Of a stretch of DNA of 64,000 nucleotides, positions 48,034-60,235 are shown in pieces. Under the pieces are notes generated by a model. That model was not told where the DNA came from. It saw nothing but the letters and a program-made list of their open reading frames with translations, and ran no database searches. The stretch is from Amaranthus tricolor (lineage: Eukaryota; Streptophyta; Magnoliopsida; Caryophyllales; Amaranthaceae), in assembly GCF_026212465.1 (NCBI RefSeq), contig NC_080049.1:9146090-9210089 (forward strand). Direction: 5' to 3'. The stretch's first letter is position 1. Each line of letters begins with the position of its first letter. The translations under genes and the position numbers were made by a program.

Positions 48034-48359
48034 TAGTGTTGATAGATTTCAAAAATATCATGATGTAAAATGGTTGAATTTTAGGTTATACTTTCTGTGT
48101 TGGTGAAAATGTAGGTGTGTTTTAAAAAAGTATGAAGTTGATAGTCACTAGAGGAATGAACTTTTTATCGTAATTTTTATGCCTAAACACTAGCTAATTT
48201 TCTCGGTTGAAGAGTACTACTATGGCTACTTAATTGAAACTTGTTTGTAATTGTCAAGTATTTGCAGTGTAAAGAATGCATGAAGAAATATAATTATTTG
48301 TAATTGCATGTCGATGCAATTGTCCACAAAATGATGAAGAAAAAAAGGTAATGTTTGTA

Positions 48360-48620
48360 ATTATCCATAAAAATAAAAAAAAAATCATTACACATAATAA
48401 TGCTTTTTAATACAATAACGAAAGTAAGAGTCATTACCAATTTTCATTACTAACAACCAAATACAGTCAATGGAATATTATCTTCCATCACCATTCTTTA
48501 GTCATGCACACAAAAAAAAAATCTTCATTACCAATTCTCATATCCGATCCATTCCTTCATTACTATTGCCATTACAACATTTCATTCCTATTACTTCATT
48601 ACCGTCAATCAAATGGGCCC
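48360..48620. repeat. 3' end of the PIF/Harbinger element
   Basis: Repeated TCATTACCAATTTTC and TTCATTAC motifs lead to a terminus that in reverse reads GGGCCCATTTGATTGACGG at 48620, a typical Harbinger-like start. The expected 5' partner is not present upstream, so the element is missing its left end. No TWA duplication can be confirmed. Confidence 0.55.
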
Positions 48621-49084
48621 TCGAAGTTTAAATCAAATGCAAGTTCAAAAGCTTTTATAATTAGGAAGCTTTCAACAAGACTTTCAAGCCTAATATGCAA
48701 GTTTAAAAGCTTTTATAAATTTAAAATTCCAGGGTAGAAATATAGAGTGTTACAGGATAATTAAGAAGAGTTTGTTAATTTCAGGTATTTTGGTGGGAAA
48801 AATTTGTAGAGGAGTTTGTTAGTCTTTTTTGGCATTTTCAAGTTTGTTATAACACCCGTACTTAGTTTGTTTGCTATTTTGTGTGGTAAAAAATTGTGCT
48901 AATTATTTTATAAGACACACTTTAGTATTGTAATGAATATAATTAAAATATTACTTTCCTCATCTCTCTTCTTTTTCTCTCTCTAATTTTCTGTTATTTC
49001 TGAATTTCAGAATCTCAGTTCTGAAATTCTTCCTCATCATAGAGCGCCAAATTCACTTCATCATTTATCAATCACCACCCTTCC
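48621..49084. other. Upstream region of the split host gene
   Basis: Non-coding. A short direct repeat, ATGCAAGTT(C/T)AAAAGCTTTTATA, occurs near 48637 and 48697. A pyrimidine-rich stretch, CTCATCTCTCTTCTTTTTCT, at 48959-48978 may be part of a promoter. Confidence 0.4.
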
Positions 49085-49091
49085 TATAAAT
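49085..49091 (+). promoter_or_regulatory. TATA box of the split host gene
   Basis: CCTATAAATG, 61 bases before the ATG, followed by a C-rich leader that has no ATG other than one at 49090 overlapping the box. The start context AACAATGGCG is near the plant optimum. Confidence 0.6.
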
Positions 49092-49456
49092 GCTCTGTTC
49101 AAGTTTCAACCACCATTTCCAGACCTCCAAAACACTCTCAACTCTCCAACAATGGCGTCCACACCAACAGAAACTACAAGCCCCTCCATCACCTTCACCA
49201 CTAACAACGACATCGTTTTAGATGAGGTCACAAACACCGAAAGTTCACCATCACTAGAGAAAACAGAGTCACAAGCTATCACTGACCACCACCGCGTCAT
49301 TTTCACAGTTGACGACGAAGAAGCGTTCACCATCAATGATACCACCATTGAATCGCCGGAGAATAATATAAACGTTGACATTAAGGAGAAGGCGAAGCCA
49401 AGGAGTCGGTTGAAGGCAGTAAAAACGACAAACCTCGAACAAGATTTTTGTGAATT

Positions 49457-49770
49457 TCTACAAAACACATATTCATTTAGTTCAATCGATTCGTACTAAT
49501 CGATTGATGTGATTGATTGTATCTCTTTGTGAATTTCCGTTCTCATAACTCGAGTACCTTTGTGGGAAATATCACAAATGGAAAGCTTGTAGACACCTTT
49601 AATCTATATCAAGATTTTTGGTGACCCCTTCGTCGTAAACAATCTTCTCGACGGTGTTTTCATTCGGTTCGTGATTCATACAAGGAAGGAGTTCGTTGCC
49701 ATACACAAAGGGGACACTACAAACATCATCTTGTATTTGTAGTTTATTTTACGCATTATTATTTGTAACA
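49457..49770 (+). repeat. Partial 5' LTR of the Copia element
   Basis: Matches 54838-55152 of the 3' LTR and ends ATTTGTAACA. The first 544 bases of the LTR, including the promoter part, are missing. Confidence 0.9.
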
Positions 49771-49795
49771 ATCTTTTGTGATAGTTTTTGCGATC

Positions 49796-52700
49796 ATGGA
49801 AAGCGTGAAGGAACTCACTTCGAACTTCATGAAGTTGGACAAGGTTTTGGGTGTGGAATTCAGGAGATGGAAAAAGAAGATGCTCATCCTCTTGACTTCC
49901 CTCAATGTGGCCAATGTGATAAGCACTCTGAAACCGAAAGAGAAGGAGTATGAAACTTTGGAGGAGGCAAGGAAGCGAAACAAGTGGGAGAACGATGATT
50001 TCATATGTAGAGGACACATCCTCAACGTTATGTGCGATTCCCTTTTCGATATTTATCAATTTCATGAATCCGCTAAGATATTATGGGATAGTTTAGAAGA
50101 TAAATATATGTCGGAAGATGCAAGTTCTAAGAAGTTTTTAGTAAGTAACTTTAAACTAGAAAATGTTGGACAACCATCCATTGATGGATCAATTCCATGA
50201 ATTACAATGCATGTATAATAACATGAAAGTGCATGACATAACTATGGATGAAATTTACATAGTTTCAAGTATCATAGACAAGTTGCCAAACACTTGGAGG
50301 GATTTTAGACATACCCTCAAACATAAGAAGGAAGAGATTACTCTTACGGAACTCGCCAACATCTTCAAGTTGAAGCAAGTTTAAGAGAACTTGAAAGTTC
50401 AAAGGAGGACAATCCCAATCTATCAACCGTCAACATGGTGATAGATGATGAAAAGGCTTTTACTAGTGGAGACAAGAGGAAGAAACTACAAAATCCCAAG
50501 GGAAAAGGCAACAAAAAGGTTAATGACAATGCTTGTTGGGAATGTCGTAAACACCGGGCATCACAAGAAAAATTTCTTTGTGTTTAAGAACAAACTCAAG
50601 AAGATGAAGGGTGGTGCTTCTACAAGCAACAACCCTCCTACTAAAGGAAATCTTGCAATTTTGGAGGAAAATTCTGGTTTGAATTTATCTTCCATGGATT
50701 CTAATGTGAATATTGTGCAGGATGATGACATGTCATGGTGGATCGATTCGGGGGCCGCAAGACATGTGTGCAAGAGTTTACATTGGTTCAAAACATTACA
50801 ATGTTGTGGATGGAGAGTATCTCTACATGGGAGATAATTCATCAATCAAAGTCCATGGAAAAGGACAAGTGGAACTCTTGTTTACATTGGGAAAAACTTT
50901 AGTCCTTAGGGATGTATACTTTGTTCCCGATATTAGTAGGAATCTTGTTTCCAGTCCTATCTTGAAACGATTAGGATATAAACTAGTATTTGAAGCCGAT
51001 AGATGTATAATATCTAAGTGTAACTTTTTTATCGGTCGTGCTTATTTATGTTGTAATTTGTTTAAACTATCTTTAAGTTGTAATTATAAAGACATGATAT
51101 GTAATATTAATATGCATGATGATTTACATTATTTATGGCATCTTAGATTGGCACATGTTAATTTTGGTAAAGTTTGTTTTATGTCTAAGCATGATTTGAT
51201 ACCTTTATGAGAACAAAAATCTGTAAATTGCAAAATGCGCATGCTTAATAAGATCACAAGAACACCTTCTAAAAGTGTTGGAAGAAAAACTGAAATTTTA
51301 GAACTTGTACATAGTGATCTTTGTGACTTTCATAGTACTCCATCATTAGGCAATAAAAGATATGTTGTAACTTTTATTGATCATTATTCAAGGTTTTGTT
51401 ATGTTTATCTTTTGCATTCAAAAGATGAGGCACTTAACTCTTTCAAAGTTTACAAGAATGATGTTGAACTTCAAATTAATGGTAAACTTAAAGGATTAAG
51501 GACCGACAAAGGAGGAGAATACTATGATCCTCATTATTTCCAATCAATGGGAATTATACATGAAACAACCGCCGGTTATGCACCACAATCTAATGGTGTG
51601 GCGGAAAGGAAGAACCGAACTCTTCAAGAAATGGTTAATTCCATGTTGTCATACTCAAATTTGAGTGATGGATGGGGTGAAGCAATATTGACCGCATGTC
51701 AAATTCTAAACCGGGTTCCATCAAGAACCAATAAGGAAACTCCTTATGAATTATGGTACAAAAAGAAACCAAACTTAAGTTATCTTAAGGTTTGGGGTTG
51801 TCGGGCTATCGTAAGGGTACCCAAACAAAAGAGAAAGAAACTCGGTGAACGAGGTCTTGAATGCATATTTATAGGTTATGCGAATCAAAGCAAAGCCTAT
51901 AGGTTCTAGGTTATAGAACAAAATGACTATATATCGATCCATTCGATAATTGAGTCTAGAGATGCAATATTTGATGAGAACAGGTTCTCATCAATTGGTA
52001 GACAAAGAAATCTACAAATAAGTACTGGTGATGATGATGTTGAATTTGAAAATATTCAACAAGAACATCCACAAGAAGACGATGTTGATGAAAATCAACA
52101 AATTGTCTTACAAGATACTCCGATGGATGAAGAAGACATTCCTAGAAGGAATAAAAGACAAAGAAAAGCAAAGACTTTTGGTCCGATTTTCATGTATATC
52201 TAGTAGAAGGTACTAGAAATGACATTCATTCTAGTGTTCTATATTTACTAAATGTGGAAGGAGACCCATTGACTTATAGCGATGCTATGGCTTCGCAAGA
52301 TTGTTCCTTTTAGAAGGAAGCAATTAATGATGAAATGGATTACGTCATGGGAAATAATACGTGGGTATTAATTGATTTACCTCTGTCTTGCAAACTGATT
52401 GGTTGCAAGTGGATCTTTCGAAAGAAGATGAGAATTGATGGTACTATCGATAAGTTCAAGGTCCGTTTAGTGGCACAAGGCTTTCGAAAAAGGTACGGTA
52501 TCGATCATTTGGATACATATGCACCAGTTGCAAGAACAACCACCATTCGGTTGTTGGTAGCGTTAGCTTCAATTCACAATCTAGTGATTCATCAAATGGA
52601 CATGAAAACTGCATTTTTATATGGAGAACTAGATAAAGAAGTTTATATGAAATAACCCGAGGGGTTCGTTTTGAAAGAACATGAAAACAAGGTGTGTAAA

Positions 52701-53794
52701 CTTGTAAATTCGTTGCACGGACTAAAACAAGCATCGAAACAATGGCATCAAAAGTTTGATGAGATGGTTTTGTCCTTTGGTTTCAAATTGAATCAAGCCG
52801 ATAAGTGCGTTTTATAGAAAATTTGATGGGCAAGGCAACAGAGTCATTATATGCCTCTACGTTGATTATATGCTCATATTTGGTACTGATTTAGTACGGG
52901 TTCAAGAGACAAAAGAATTTTTGTCAAGTTCATTCCAAATGAAGGACATGGGAGAGGCCGATGTAATCTTAGGAATAAAGATCATAAGAGACGGCAATGG
53001 AATCAATTTAAGTCAAGCTCATTACATTGAGAAAGTACTTAAAAGATTCAACATGTTCGAGACAACTCCGATCTCAACCCCTATGGATCCACATGTCAAA
53101 CTTCGTAAAAATAAGGAACCAGTTTCGTAATTAGCGTATTCAAAGGTTATTGGATCGCTAATATATGCGATAACTTGTACGCGATCGGACATTGCCTTTG
53201 CGGTGGCAATGCTAAGTAAGTTTACAAGTAATCCAGGACCGCATCATTGGAAAGCGGTTAAGAGAGTATTAAAATTTGAAGGGTACTATGGATCGTGGTA
53301 TCACTTATAGTAGAGAACCTACGATTTTGGAAGGTTATTCTGATGCAAGCTGGATCACCAATGAAGAAGATAATTCTTCTACGAGTGTTTGGGTATTTGT
53401 TTATGGGGGAGGAGCCATATCTTGGTCTTCCAAGAAACAAACATGCATTGTCGATTCCACTATGGCTTCCGAGTTTATAGCGCTAGCGTCTGCAGGAAAG
53501 GAAGCAGAATGGTTGCGGGATATCATATTTGAGATACCGATATAACGAATGCCGATATCACTGGTAGCAATTCATACGGACTGCAGGAAGGCATTGGCAA
53601 AGGCTTATAGTCAAGTATATAACGGTAAATCTTGTTATATTGCTCTTAGGCAGAACCTAGTGCAAGGATATATCGTCAATGGGGTCATAACTCTTGATTA
53701 TGTGAACACTAAGTTCAACTTGGCTGATTTCTTTACTAAAGTCATGAGTAGGGATTCAATTGAACAAGCGTCAATTGTAATCGGATTACGTTAA
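49796..53794 (+). pseudogene. Copia gag-pol, decayed
   Basis: The capsid part starts at the ATG at 49796 and runs, with a frame change near 50160, to 50382. A zinc-knuckle-like CWEC lies near 50535. The protease region holds WWIDSGAARHVC (50738-50773), then the pre-integrase LWHLRLAHVN (51133-51162). The integrase core (51235-51909) has LVHSDLCD, TDKGGEYYD and the ERKN region. Reverse transcriptase (52300-53130) has KWIFRKKMR, VARTTTIR and DMKTAFLYGEL. The active-site box reads YVDY instead of YVDD near 52861, losing one catalytic Asp. RNase H (53280-53794) has SDASWITNEE and SKKQTCIVDSTMASEFIAL. Stops at 50198, 51208, 51907, 52201, 52312, 52653 and 53128, and several frame changes, rule out a working polyprotein. 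Confidence 0.9.
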
Positions 53795-54293
53795 CTAAAA
53801 TTCAATTAGAAAGCCCAATTCACGCACGATTAACGTTGTGTCTGAATTTAATGTGTTGTAATTCTCTTTGGATTTTGTAAGCAATAAGTTTTAATGACCC
53901 ATCATTGCTTTGGACCGTGAATAGCGAGGTTGTCGTCTTTAAAGCTCTCAACGCCCGGAGTTGAAGAGATGTTGGTGAAGTATCCATTTGCGGGGATATT
54001 TTATACGTAAGGAAAACCTACCTTTACAAGTTTGAAGTTCTGGCCACTACAAGTAGTCAAGATTAAAATATAGACTATGGTAAACTTATGAATAGATATG
54101 GACACGGCCATTATAATGTGTCAAAGAAATGATATTGTGTTATTTGTTCTACATGTACTTCATCTTCAAATGGTCAAATGTGTTATATGATTCAAATCCG
54201 CAGGGGCATTAGCATTGATGCATAGAATGTGATTTTGAGATCAGTTTTTAAGAAAGAGAAAGAAAGTCCTAAAGGCTCTAAATGGGGGAGGAC

Positions 54294-55152
54294 TGTTGAG
54301 ATTTAAAGCATGTAGGACATTATCCAAACGTTTAAGGCATGTACTATAGCATGGACTAAGCAAAAACATAACAACGAACAAAAATAACGCTGCTAGGATG
54401 CCTTGCTCGTTCGAGCACTGGCTCGTGAGTCAGGCAGAATGCTTCAAAACCTTTTGTTTGATGTTTTTGGTGTTTGCTTGTTCGAGCACTTTCGAAATTT
54501 CGAGTAAGAAAGTTTCTAGAAGCTGTTTTGGGACATGCTCGTTCGAGCACTTATCATGGTCGTTCGAGCACATTGAAACAGTGCTTCTGTTTGTGAAACT
54601 AAACTATTTTCATGGAGTAAAGTTTTGTTATGGATGGATGCTTTACATCATAATTAACTGATAATCATCAGATATTGTTTGGATGAATCCATATGTCACT
54701 TCAACTCTATAAATAAGAGTGAGTGCATGGAAATCATTTACATAACTTAGAAATCATAATTTCTTTCATCTTTCTCTCTTTTCTCTTGAAACATGAAGGA
54801 GAGTAATTAACTCTTTAATTGTTTTCTAATTTCAATCTCTACAAAACACATATTCATTTAGTTCAATTGATTCGTACTAATTAGTTGATGTGATTGATTG
54901 TATCTCTTTGTGAATTTTCGTTCTCATAACCCAAGTACCTTCGTGGGAGAAATATCACAAAAGGAAAGCTTGTAGACACCTTCAATCTATAGCAAGATTT
55001 CTGGTGACGCCTTCGTCGCAAACAATCTTCTCTACGGTGTTTTCATTCGGTTCGTGATTCATTCAAGGAAGGAGTTTGTTGCTATACACAAAGGGACACT
55101 ATAAATATCATCTTGTATTTATTGTTTATTTTACGCATTATCATTTGTAACA
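54294..55152 (+). repeat. 3' LTR of the Copia element
   Basis: 859 bp, starting TGTTGAGATTTAAAGCATG and ending ATTTGTAACA. A TATA-like CTATAAATAAG lies at 54706-54716. Short inverted GCTCGTTCGAGCAC motifs recur at 54406, 54476, 54536 and 54560. Confidence 0.9.
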
Positions 55153-55362
55153 GGGAAGACAAGAAGTGAAGAAGTGCAGTTGAGAGAAATCTGGATGTGG
55201 AAATGTGTCTTTGGTTTTGTATATAGTGTACTCGATTTATACATTGTTGTCTCCGGCTGGGTTCTTTCATTGATATATCTGGTGTTTGTATTTATACTCA
55301 GTGCATGCGGGATGATAGTTGCGTTTTTCAAACTTTTGACATGCGCGTGTGAAATAGGTTGA

Positions 55363-56563
55363 CGATCATGTTATTTTCTAGTGCCAATGTGACCTCTTTG
55401 GCCGATTATTAAACTACGAACCAACATAATTTAAAATTTTTTTTATCCATGTGTTCTTGGAGAATGTTATTTGTGGTCAAATATAGTAGTAAGAAATAGG
55501 AGAGTTATGTGTGTATGAGAAGTGGACTGCTTTTAGCTCAATTTACTTTTATGTATCAGTTCGTCACTGGATTTTGTATAGAGATATTTTTTTCTTTTGA
55601 GGTGGTTCAAGGAGGGTCTAGGCAGATTAATGTAAAAATTTCTTTGTTCTGTTGTTATTTTGGGGACAAGCTAAGATGAAGACAATGAGAGTAATAATTT
55701 ATTTTATCATGATAATCATTCCTATTGATCAAAGTTGTAAGTTTTCAAAAATTGGTAATAGTTGTTTCTTGTAAAAATTTGTAAGTGTTTATAAAGATTC
55801 AAGTAGGGCACTAAATTCCAACTTCCAACTATCCAGAAGTAGCATGCATCAAACATGGTGTGTTGGTATGATTATTGGCAAGTTAGAATTTAAAATAGCT
55901 AGTGATATTGATTTCGTTTAGGTTATTCAATTTACGAGTTTCTTTCTTTAAGTGGTTTTTGTTCAATTTTACAAAGTAAATAAAACCTCCGATTAGGTAC
56001 AAATGTCTCATATGTGATTTGCACCAATTTTAAGAAAAGTAGTTAAGTAAGGATAAAATAGGTAAAATAGATGAGGACCATATGGGGGTAGTGTTTAGGT
56101 GAAATTAAAGTAAAGTAAAAAGTAAGGGTAAAATGGGTAAACCCATTACTATGAATGGAAATAGGACATTTGTATGGAACTAGACTAATAAGGAACTGAC
56201 ACATTTGTACAAAATTGGAGGTAGTATTGTTATTCTCCTAAATGTTAAATAATAGTGTTGTTGGACTCCCCAAATATTAGTAGGGTATAATTTTTTTCCT
56301 AAAAGGAAAGAAAGAATGGCATAGTAATCTATTTGTATTGTGTACTTTTACAAACGTTTCTTGGATATGGTCTTAATAGTGTACAATGTGAAGGGGCTAA
56401 CATGTATTGTAGCATTTTTCAGTGCACTTAATTCTTGTTGATTTTGCAATGCCCATAATATTGAATTAGTTATAACTCTAACAGTGATTTATACATAATT
56501 ATCATTTGAAAATCAAGGATTTTATCATTCATTTCCAAAACTTTGTTTAATTTATTTACGTAG
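55363..56563. other. Non-coding DNA between the split gene and the next exons
   Basis: AT-rich, with no long frame and no recognisable repeat. It could hold the 3' UTR of the split gene or the promoter and first intron of the next gene. Confidence 0.4.
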
Positions 56564-58021
56564 GATCAACATGTTCGGGGCAAAGGCAAATATAGATGGT
56601 TGCCACCGAGCCTTTGCTGGAGTAAGGTTTTCTTTTGGTGGAAGCTTCGTCGTCAGAAAGCTAAGCGTGGACAGCAGATAGTGGCTTCACAAAATGTCAC
56701 TCTTAATCTCCAGGTAATTACTTTTTCTTATGCACAAATCATATCCTTTATCAAGAATATTTTTTTTTTGCAAGTAATATGTATTATACACCAAAAGGGA
56801 AAACCGAATACAAGTTTAGTGTGTTGTAATAAAATAAGAGAGTATGGCTTGTATGAAGATGGCTTTCGTGAGTAAGAATTTTATGGGATTGTTGATCGGA
56901 TGATGAACAAGATGGAAGAACATATTCCTATTTATAAGGAACAATGATGATGTTCTAGTTATAGACCTTTGTTCAAGTCTCTTATTAGTTCACCAAGCTT
57001 CTAGAAAATGGATGACTTTTCCATGCTGATTTCCAAATGTAATTGGGAAATAATTTTGGGCCACACCCAACATTAGGAATTTAATTTGGTACTTCAAGAA
57101 ATTATTAGTATTACAAGTTTTAATTTCTTGTGGTTATTAGATCCATGTGTGCCCACTTTGAAGTATCATTTCTTCCAACTTTGTTATATGAATGGAAATG
57201 TATTTAATTTTTTTTTTTCAGCTTGCAAAGGGCCACTTTTATTATTATAATAAAAAAAAAAGTGGCAATTTTCAAAAAGAATGGTGGAGATGGAGACAAA
57301 ATAACCATACATTTTATGCGTGCGGAGCCTGTGCCCGTTTCCAAGGCTGGACATGATCAACAATACCATTTTTTTCTTTCTAAAGAGGAACAAAACGCTT
57401 TGGAGGGTGCTATTTTACATTGCTGGCCTGATTTGGACGGTGCGCATCATACGCCAGATTTCGCTTTGAAGTTTGTTCAGCGAGAAGGGCGTAAGCATGC
57501 ACGGTCTCTTCCTCAACTTAGCTCCCTTGAGTACGTGGAATTTGCTCTCAAATGCTATGCAAATCTACAAATCAACAAGATTATTGATGCAATACGTAAG
57601 TTATTAATTTCGAAATTAATGATATTGCTTTAATTTTTGTATTTCACATAGTAAAAGCTTGTTTAATTGTCTTTTAAAACTTTATATTGCTACAATTGTA
57701 CAATGTTTTTTGATAATTTTGTTTTAAAATTTTTAAGGTCAAGAAAGTGTGACAGATTATGTTGATAAATATGGGCATGTCTGGAAAGGGATCAATGCAG
57801 GTGATCTGTTGGATAGATTGAGAATTCACTATGACTTTCCTCCATATATGCGACTATTTTGGCCTAGAGAGAGTGGCCGTGTTTTTCTCCAAGATTTCAA
57901 CTTTGTCTTCAATTTAAACAATGCCAAGCTGGTTGATCCATTAATTGCGAAAAAAGTGGAAACCTATTTTTATTGCAAGAAAGGAATAGAAATTACCTCA
58001 AACACAATGGTATATCTTTAG
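56564..58021 (+). CDS. Unrecognised spliced gene, at least three exons
   Basis: Exon a (56564-56713) is exactly 50 codons between AG and GTAATT borders: GKGKYRWLPPSLCWSKVFFW, then a basic LRRQKAKRGQQ stretch. Exon b (57222-57595) follows a poly-T/CAG acceptor and encodes GDKITIHFMRAEPVP, LSKEEQNALEGAILHCWPDL and LPQLSSLEYVEFALKCYANL. It ends at C|GTAAGT. Exon c (57738-58021) follows TTTTTAAG and restores an Arg codon across the junction, then reads VDKYGHVWKGINAGDLLDRL and DPLIAKKVETYFYCKKG, stopping at 58019. The join b-c keeps frame. The join a-b does not: a 10-A run at 57252-57261 would need one base fewer. The first exon is not found. I recognise no family and no transposon motif. It is either a host gene with a sequencing slip or a recent pseudogene. 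Confidence 0.45.
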
Positions 58022-58578
58022 GTAATTTAATATCCTTTCTTGATTAGACAATAGGGTTCAACAATATATACATCCTTGTGAACATGTGTATAAGCTGGTG
58101 AAGAATTTTATTGGTTGTTTTGACTTGGTTATTCTTCAATTGAAGGAAATTCCTTGAATGAAATGCTTGAGGAGGTATCTATTTTCCGAATATTTTGTGG
58201 AAGATTAATACTTGTCATTCTATTGCTCCAAGAATATTTATTAATCTTATATTCTTATGAACTAGTTTATATTATTAATGATGTAATGTATTTGTATCTA
58301 ATAAGAGTACTACTAATTATTTTATTGTACACTAAGAATAAAAAACCAAATTTACAAAATCACTTCGTATCATGTTATTTCATGTATGAAGATAAAATAT
58401 TGGCAATAGGGGTTTAGAATTTTGGTACTTATGTAAAACATTATTCCTTAACTTGATTTGAATTGCTACAATTAATTATAATCAAACAAAACAAATCCAT
58501 GTTTATCAAATTAAACCATTAAACGAGGACTAACACTGGAACTCAAACTCATACTTTCTTTACAAGTTACAACCACAC

Positions 58579-59240
58579 TGTCATCTGCGGAGACTTTTAC
58601 ACCCTAAGTCGTAGCACACGTGCCATGACCTTCTAGGTTTCTTCAGAAGATAGTTGGGCTAACGAACGTTACTAGCACTCCCAGCTAGTCAAGTTTGCTA
58701 GAATGAGTAAAAGGGTGCAAGTAAAGCACACTAAAAAATGGTGGGTAGTATCCCTTATATATTAATAAGTAAGCTTTACAAGAGTTTACAAGTATTTGAG
58801 AGTGTTTATGAATGCTTGGAGTCTTGGATGCGAAAATGAGCATTGGTGCCTATTTATAGGCAAGCTCCCTTGCCTTGTGGTTATTTTAGAAGGCTCCTAT
58901 CCAAGACCACTCCAGAATGTTCTATACTCCATTAGTGTATTTACAAGTCTAGAAACTTCTACGAGGTTCTAGACAAGCCCAGAACACTCCACACTACACT
59001 AGACTACCCTAGAACCTTCTACACTAGTCTAGTATATACAAGAGGGTGCTAGACCCTTTAGCAGCTTTCAAAATCCACTTGAGCATGCTAGTTTTTCTAG
59101 TAAAGTGTAGTACCTTCTTGGGCGTACTAGACAACTCTAGTACACCCCGAAACAGCCTAGATACCTCTAGGACATTCTAGAACTTTCCACATAGTGGGAG
59201 TATACCTAATGTACAGGTGGTTGAAAGGCCATCCATGACA
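58579..59240 (-). repeat. Reverse-strand LTR, 662 bp
   Basis: In reverse it starts TGTCATGGATGGCC at 59240, right after the purine tract GAGTGGGGGACAG, and it ends at 58579 with the inverted partner ATGACA. A reverse TATA (TATAAATA, 58852-58859 reversed) lies in the middle. The family is not determined, and no primer site is evident to the left. Bases 58022-58578 show no gene. Confidence 0.5.
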
Positions 59241-59995
59241 CTGTCCCCCACTCAATCTCCTTGACGTCCTCGTCAAAGTCAAGCCATGTACTGTCACTTC
59301 GTTCCATCAATGCAGCCTCATGAGTCCATACTTGCCCATATGTTAGTCCTTATGTTGCCTGCTCCTTGATTCGCATGTCCTTTAGTCCCAATAAGAGCCC
59401 CTTGTGTACGTATCCTGACACACTTCTGTTTAGTGTGAGCTCCTAGTCGCACTGCCTGATTGCCTAGATATCTAGGCCTCTGGTAGATGCATGTTCCAAG
59501 ATGCACCATGCCCTAGTTGGCCCCAACGTCACTTCTTGGCCACAAGGGCTTCGTTTTGCTCCATGTTCTAGCAAGCTTGCCCACCATGGCTCGCCATCGA
59601 GCCTTGCTCCTAGAACCCTACTGTGCGTTGTTGCTTGACATTGTCGGCCCTTTGTTGGCACTTGGCTCCCCCATTAGCCTTGCCCCTATCCCCCTGCATG
59701 CTCGATGTGGCTTGCCCTTGAGCCTTATTGCACTTTGTAGGATGCTGTCGTATGCACACAAATTTAAATTATGTTTTACCCTATACCTACTTGCTATCTA
59801 TAGTAAGTGGCAAATAAGGGTCGATCCCACAGAGATTGTGATTACTAGTTTTAAAGATACTGTTAAATTACTTTTTTTTTAAAGAAAATATGTAAAGTAA
59901 AAATATGGGGGGAAATGAGTTGTGATTACTCTACTAACAACTTAAAAATTAAAGTAAGCTAAATGTAAACAAGTAAAATATGTAGAGTAAATAAG
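59241..59995 (-). other. LTR-element internal and Gypsy leader debris, reverse strand
   Basis: 59241-59740 adjoins the purine tract of the LTR and is probably its internal 3' part. No coding frame is convincing. In reverse, 59745-59850 reads like the CTGTGGGATCGACCC text found near the end of Athila/Tat-type LTRs. It meets the satellite part of CACTA A2 near 59996 and appears to have removed that element's 3' terminus. Confidence 0.4.
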
Positions 59996-60235
59996 AGAGT
60001 GTTGTGTGCAAAGTTTCATGCAAAACAAACCAAGTTTGAGCTACTTTATGCGCGAAAGTTCCAAAAAAGCTTAAAAATCCTTAAAATCGCAACTTACCAA
60101 GTAATATTAAGAATATGACTATGATTTACAATTCTAACCACTTCAACACAATACTATATACCAAATAGTGTTGTGTGCAAAGTTTCATGCAAAACAAACC
60201 AAGTTTGAGTTACTTTATGCAACATATACAAGTGT
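59996..60235 (-). repeat. 168-bp-family satellite, about 1.4 units, in CACTA A2
   Basis: GTGTTGTGTGCAAAGTTTCA repeats at 59999 and 60168, a 169-bp step. The unit matches the reverse of the A1 satellite (AAAGCTTAAAAATCCTTAAA). Confidence 0.85.

Larger units (their letters stand above)
49457..55152 (+). mobile_element. Ty1/Copia retrotransposon with truncated 5' LTR
   Basis: A full gag-pol region lies between a partial 5' LTR (49457-49770) and a complete 3' LTR (54294-55152). The 3' LTR is preceded by the purine tract AATGGGGGAGGAC (54281-54293). Domain order is gag, protease, integrase, reverse transcriptase, RNase H, the Copia order. No target duplication is seen, as expected after loss of the left edge. 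By eye, the LTR overlap differs at about two dozen of 314 positions, so the insertion is old. A solo LTR of the same family lies at 32897-33650. Confidence 0.9.
49152..55362 (+). pseudogene. Small membrane-protein gene split by Copia
   Basis: Two host segments surround a Copia element. The first (49152-49456) opens with ATG in a strong context and encodes about 101 residues: polar, Thr/Ser/Glu-rich, likely disordered, ending KTTNLEQDFCEF. The second (55153-55362) resumes in frame GKTRSEEVQLREIWMWKCVF and carries two hydrophobic stretches (VFGFVYSVLDLYIVVSGWVL and IYLVFVFILSACGMIVAFF), then CACEIG and TGA at 55360. Without the insertion the product would be about 170 residues with two membrane spans near its C-terminus. 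I do not recognise the family. The frame joins only if the junction lies at 49457/55153, and the truncated 5' LTR means some host bases may be missing. As it stands the frame runs into the LTR and stops at 49497. Confidence 0.6.

Noticed and set aside
49106..49468. Minus-strand ORF of 120 codons opposite the split host gene
   Set aside because: The plus frame has a TATA box, a strong start and a plausible continuation. The minus frame is its shadow.
59318..59882. Overlapping ORFs on both strands
   Set aside because: No motif. The region adjoins the purine tract of an LTR and reads as retroelement debris.
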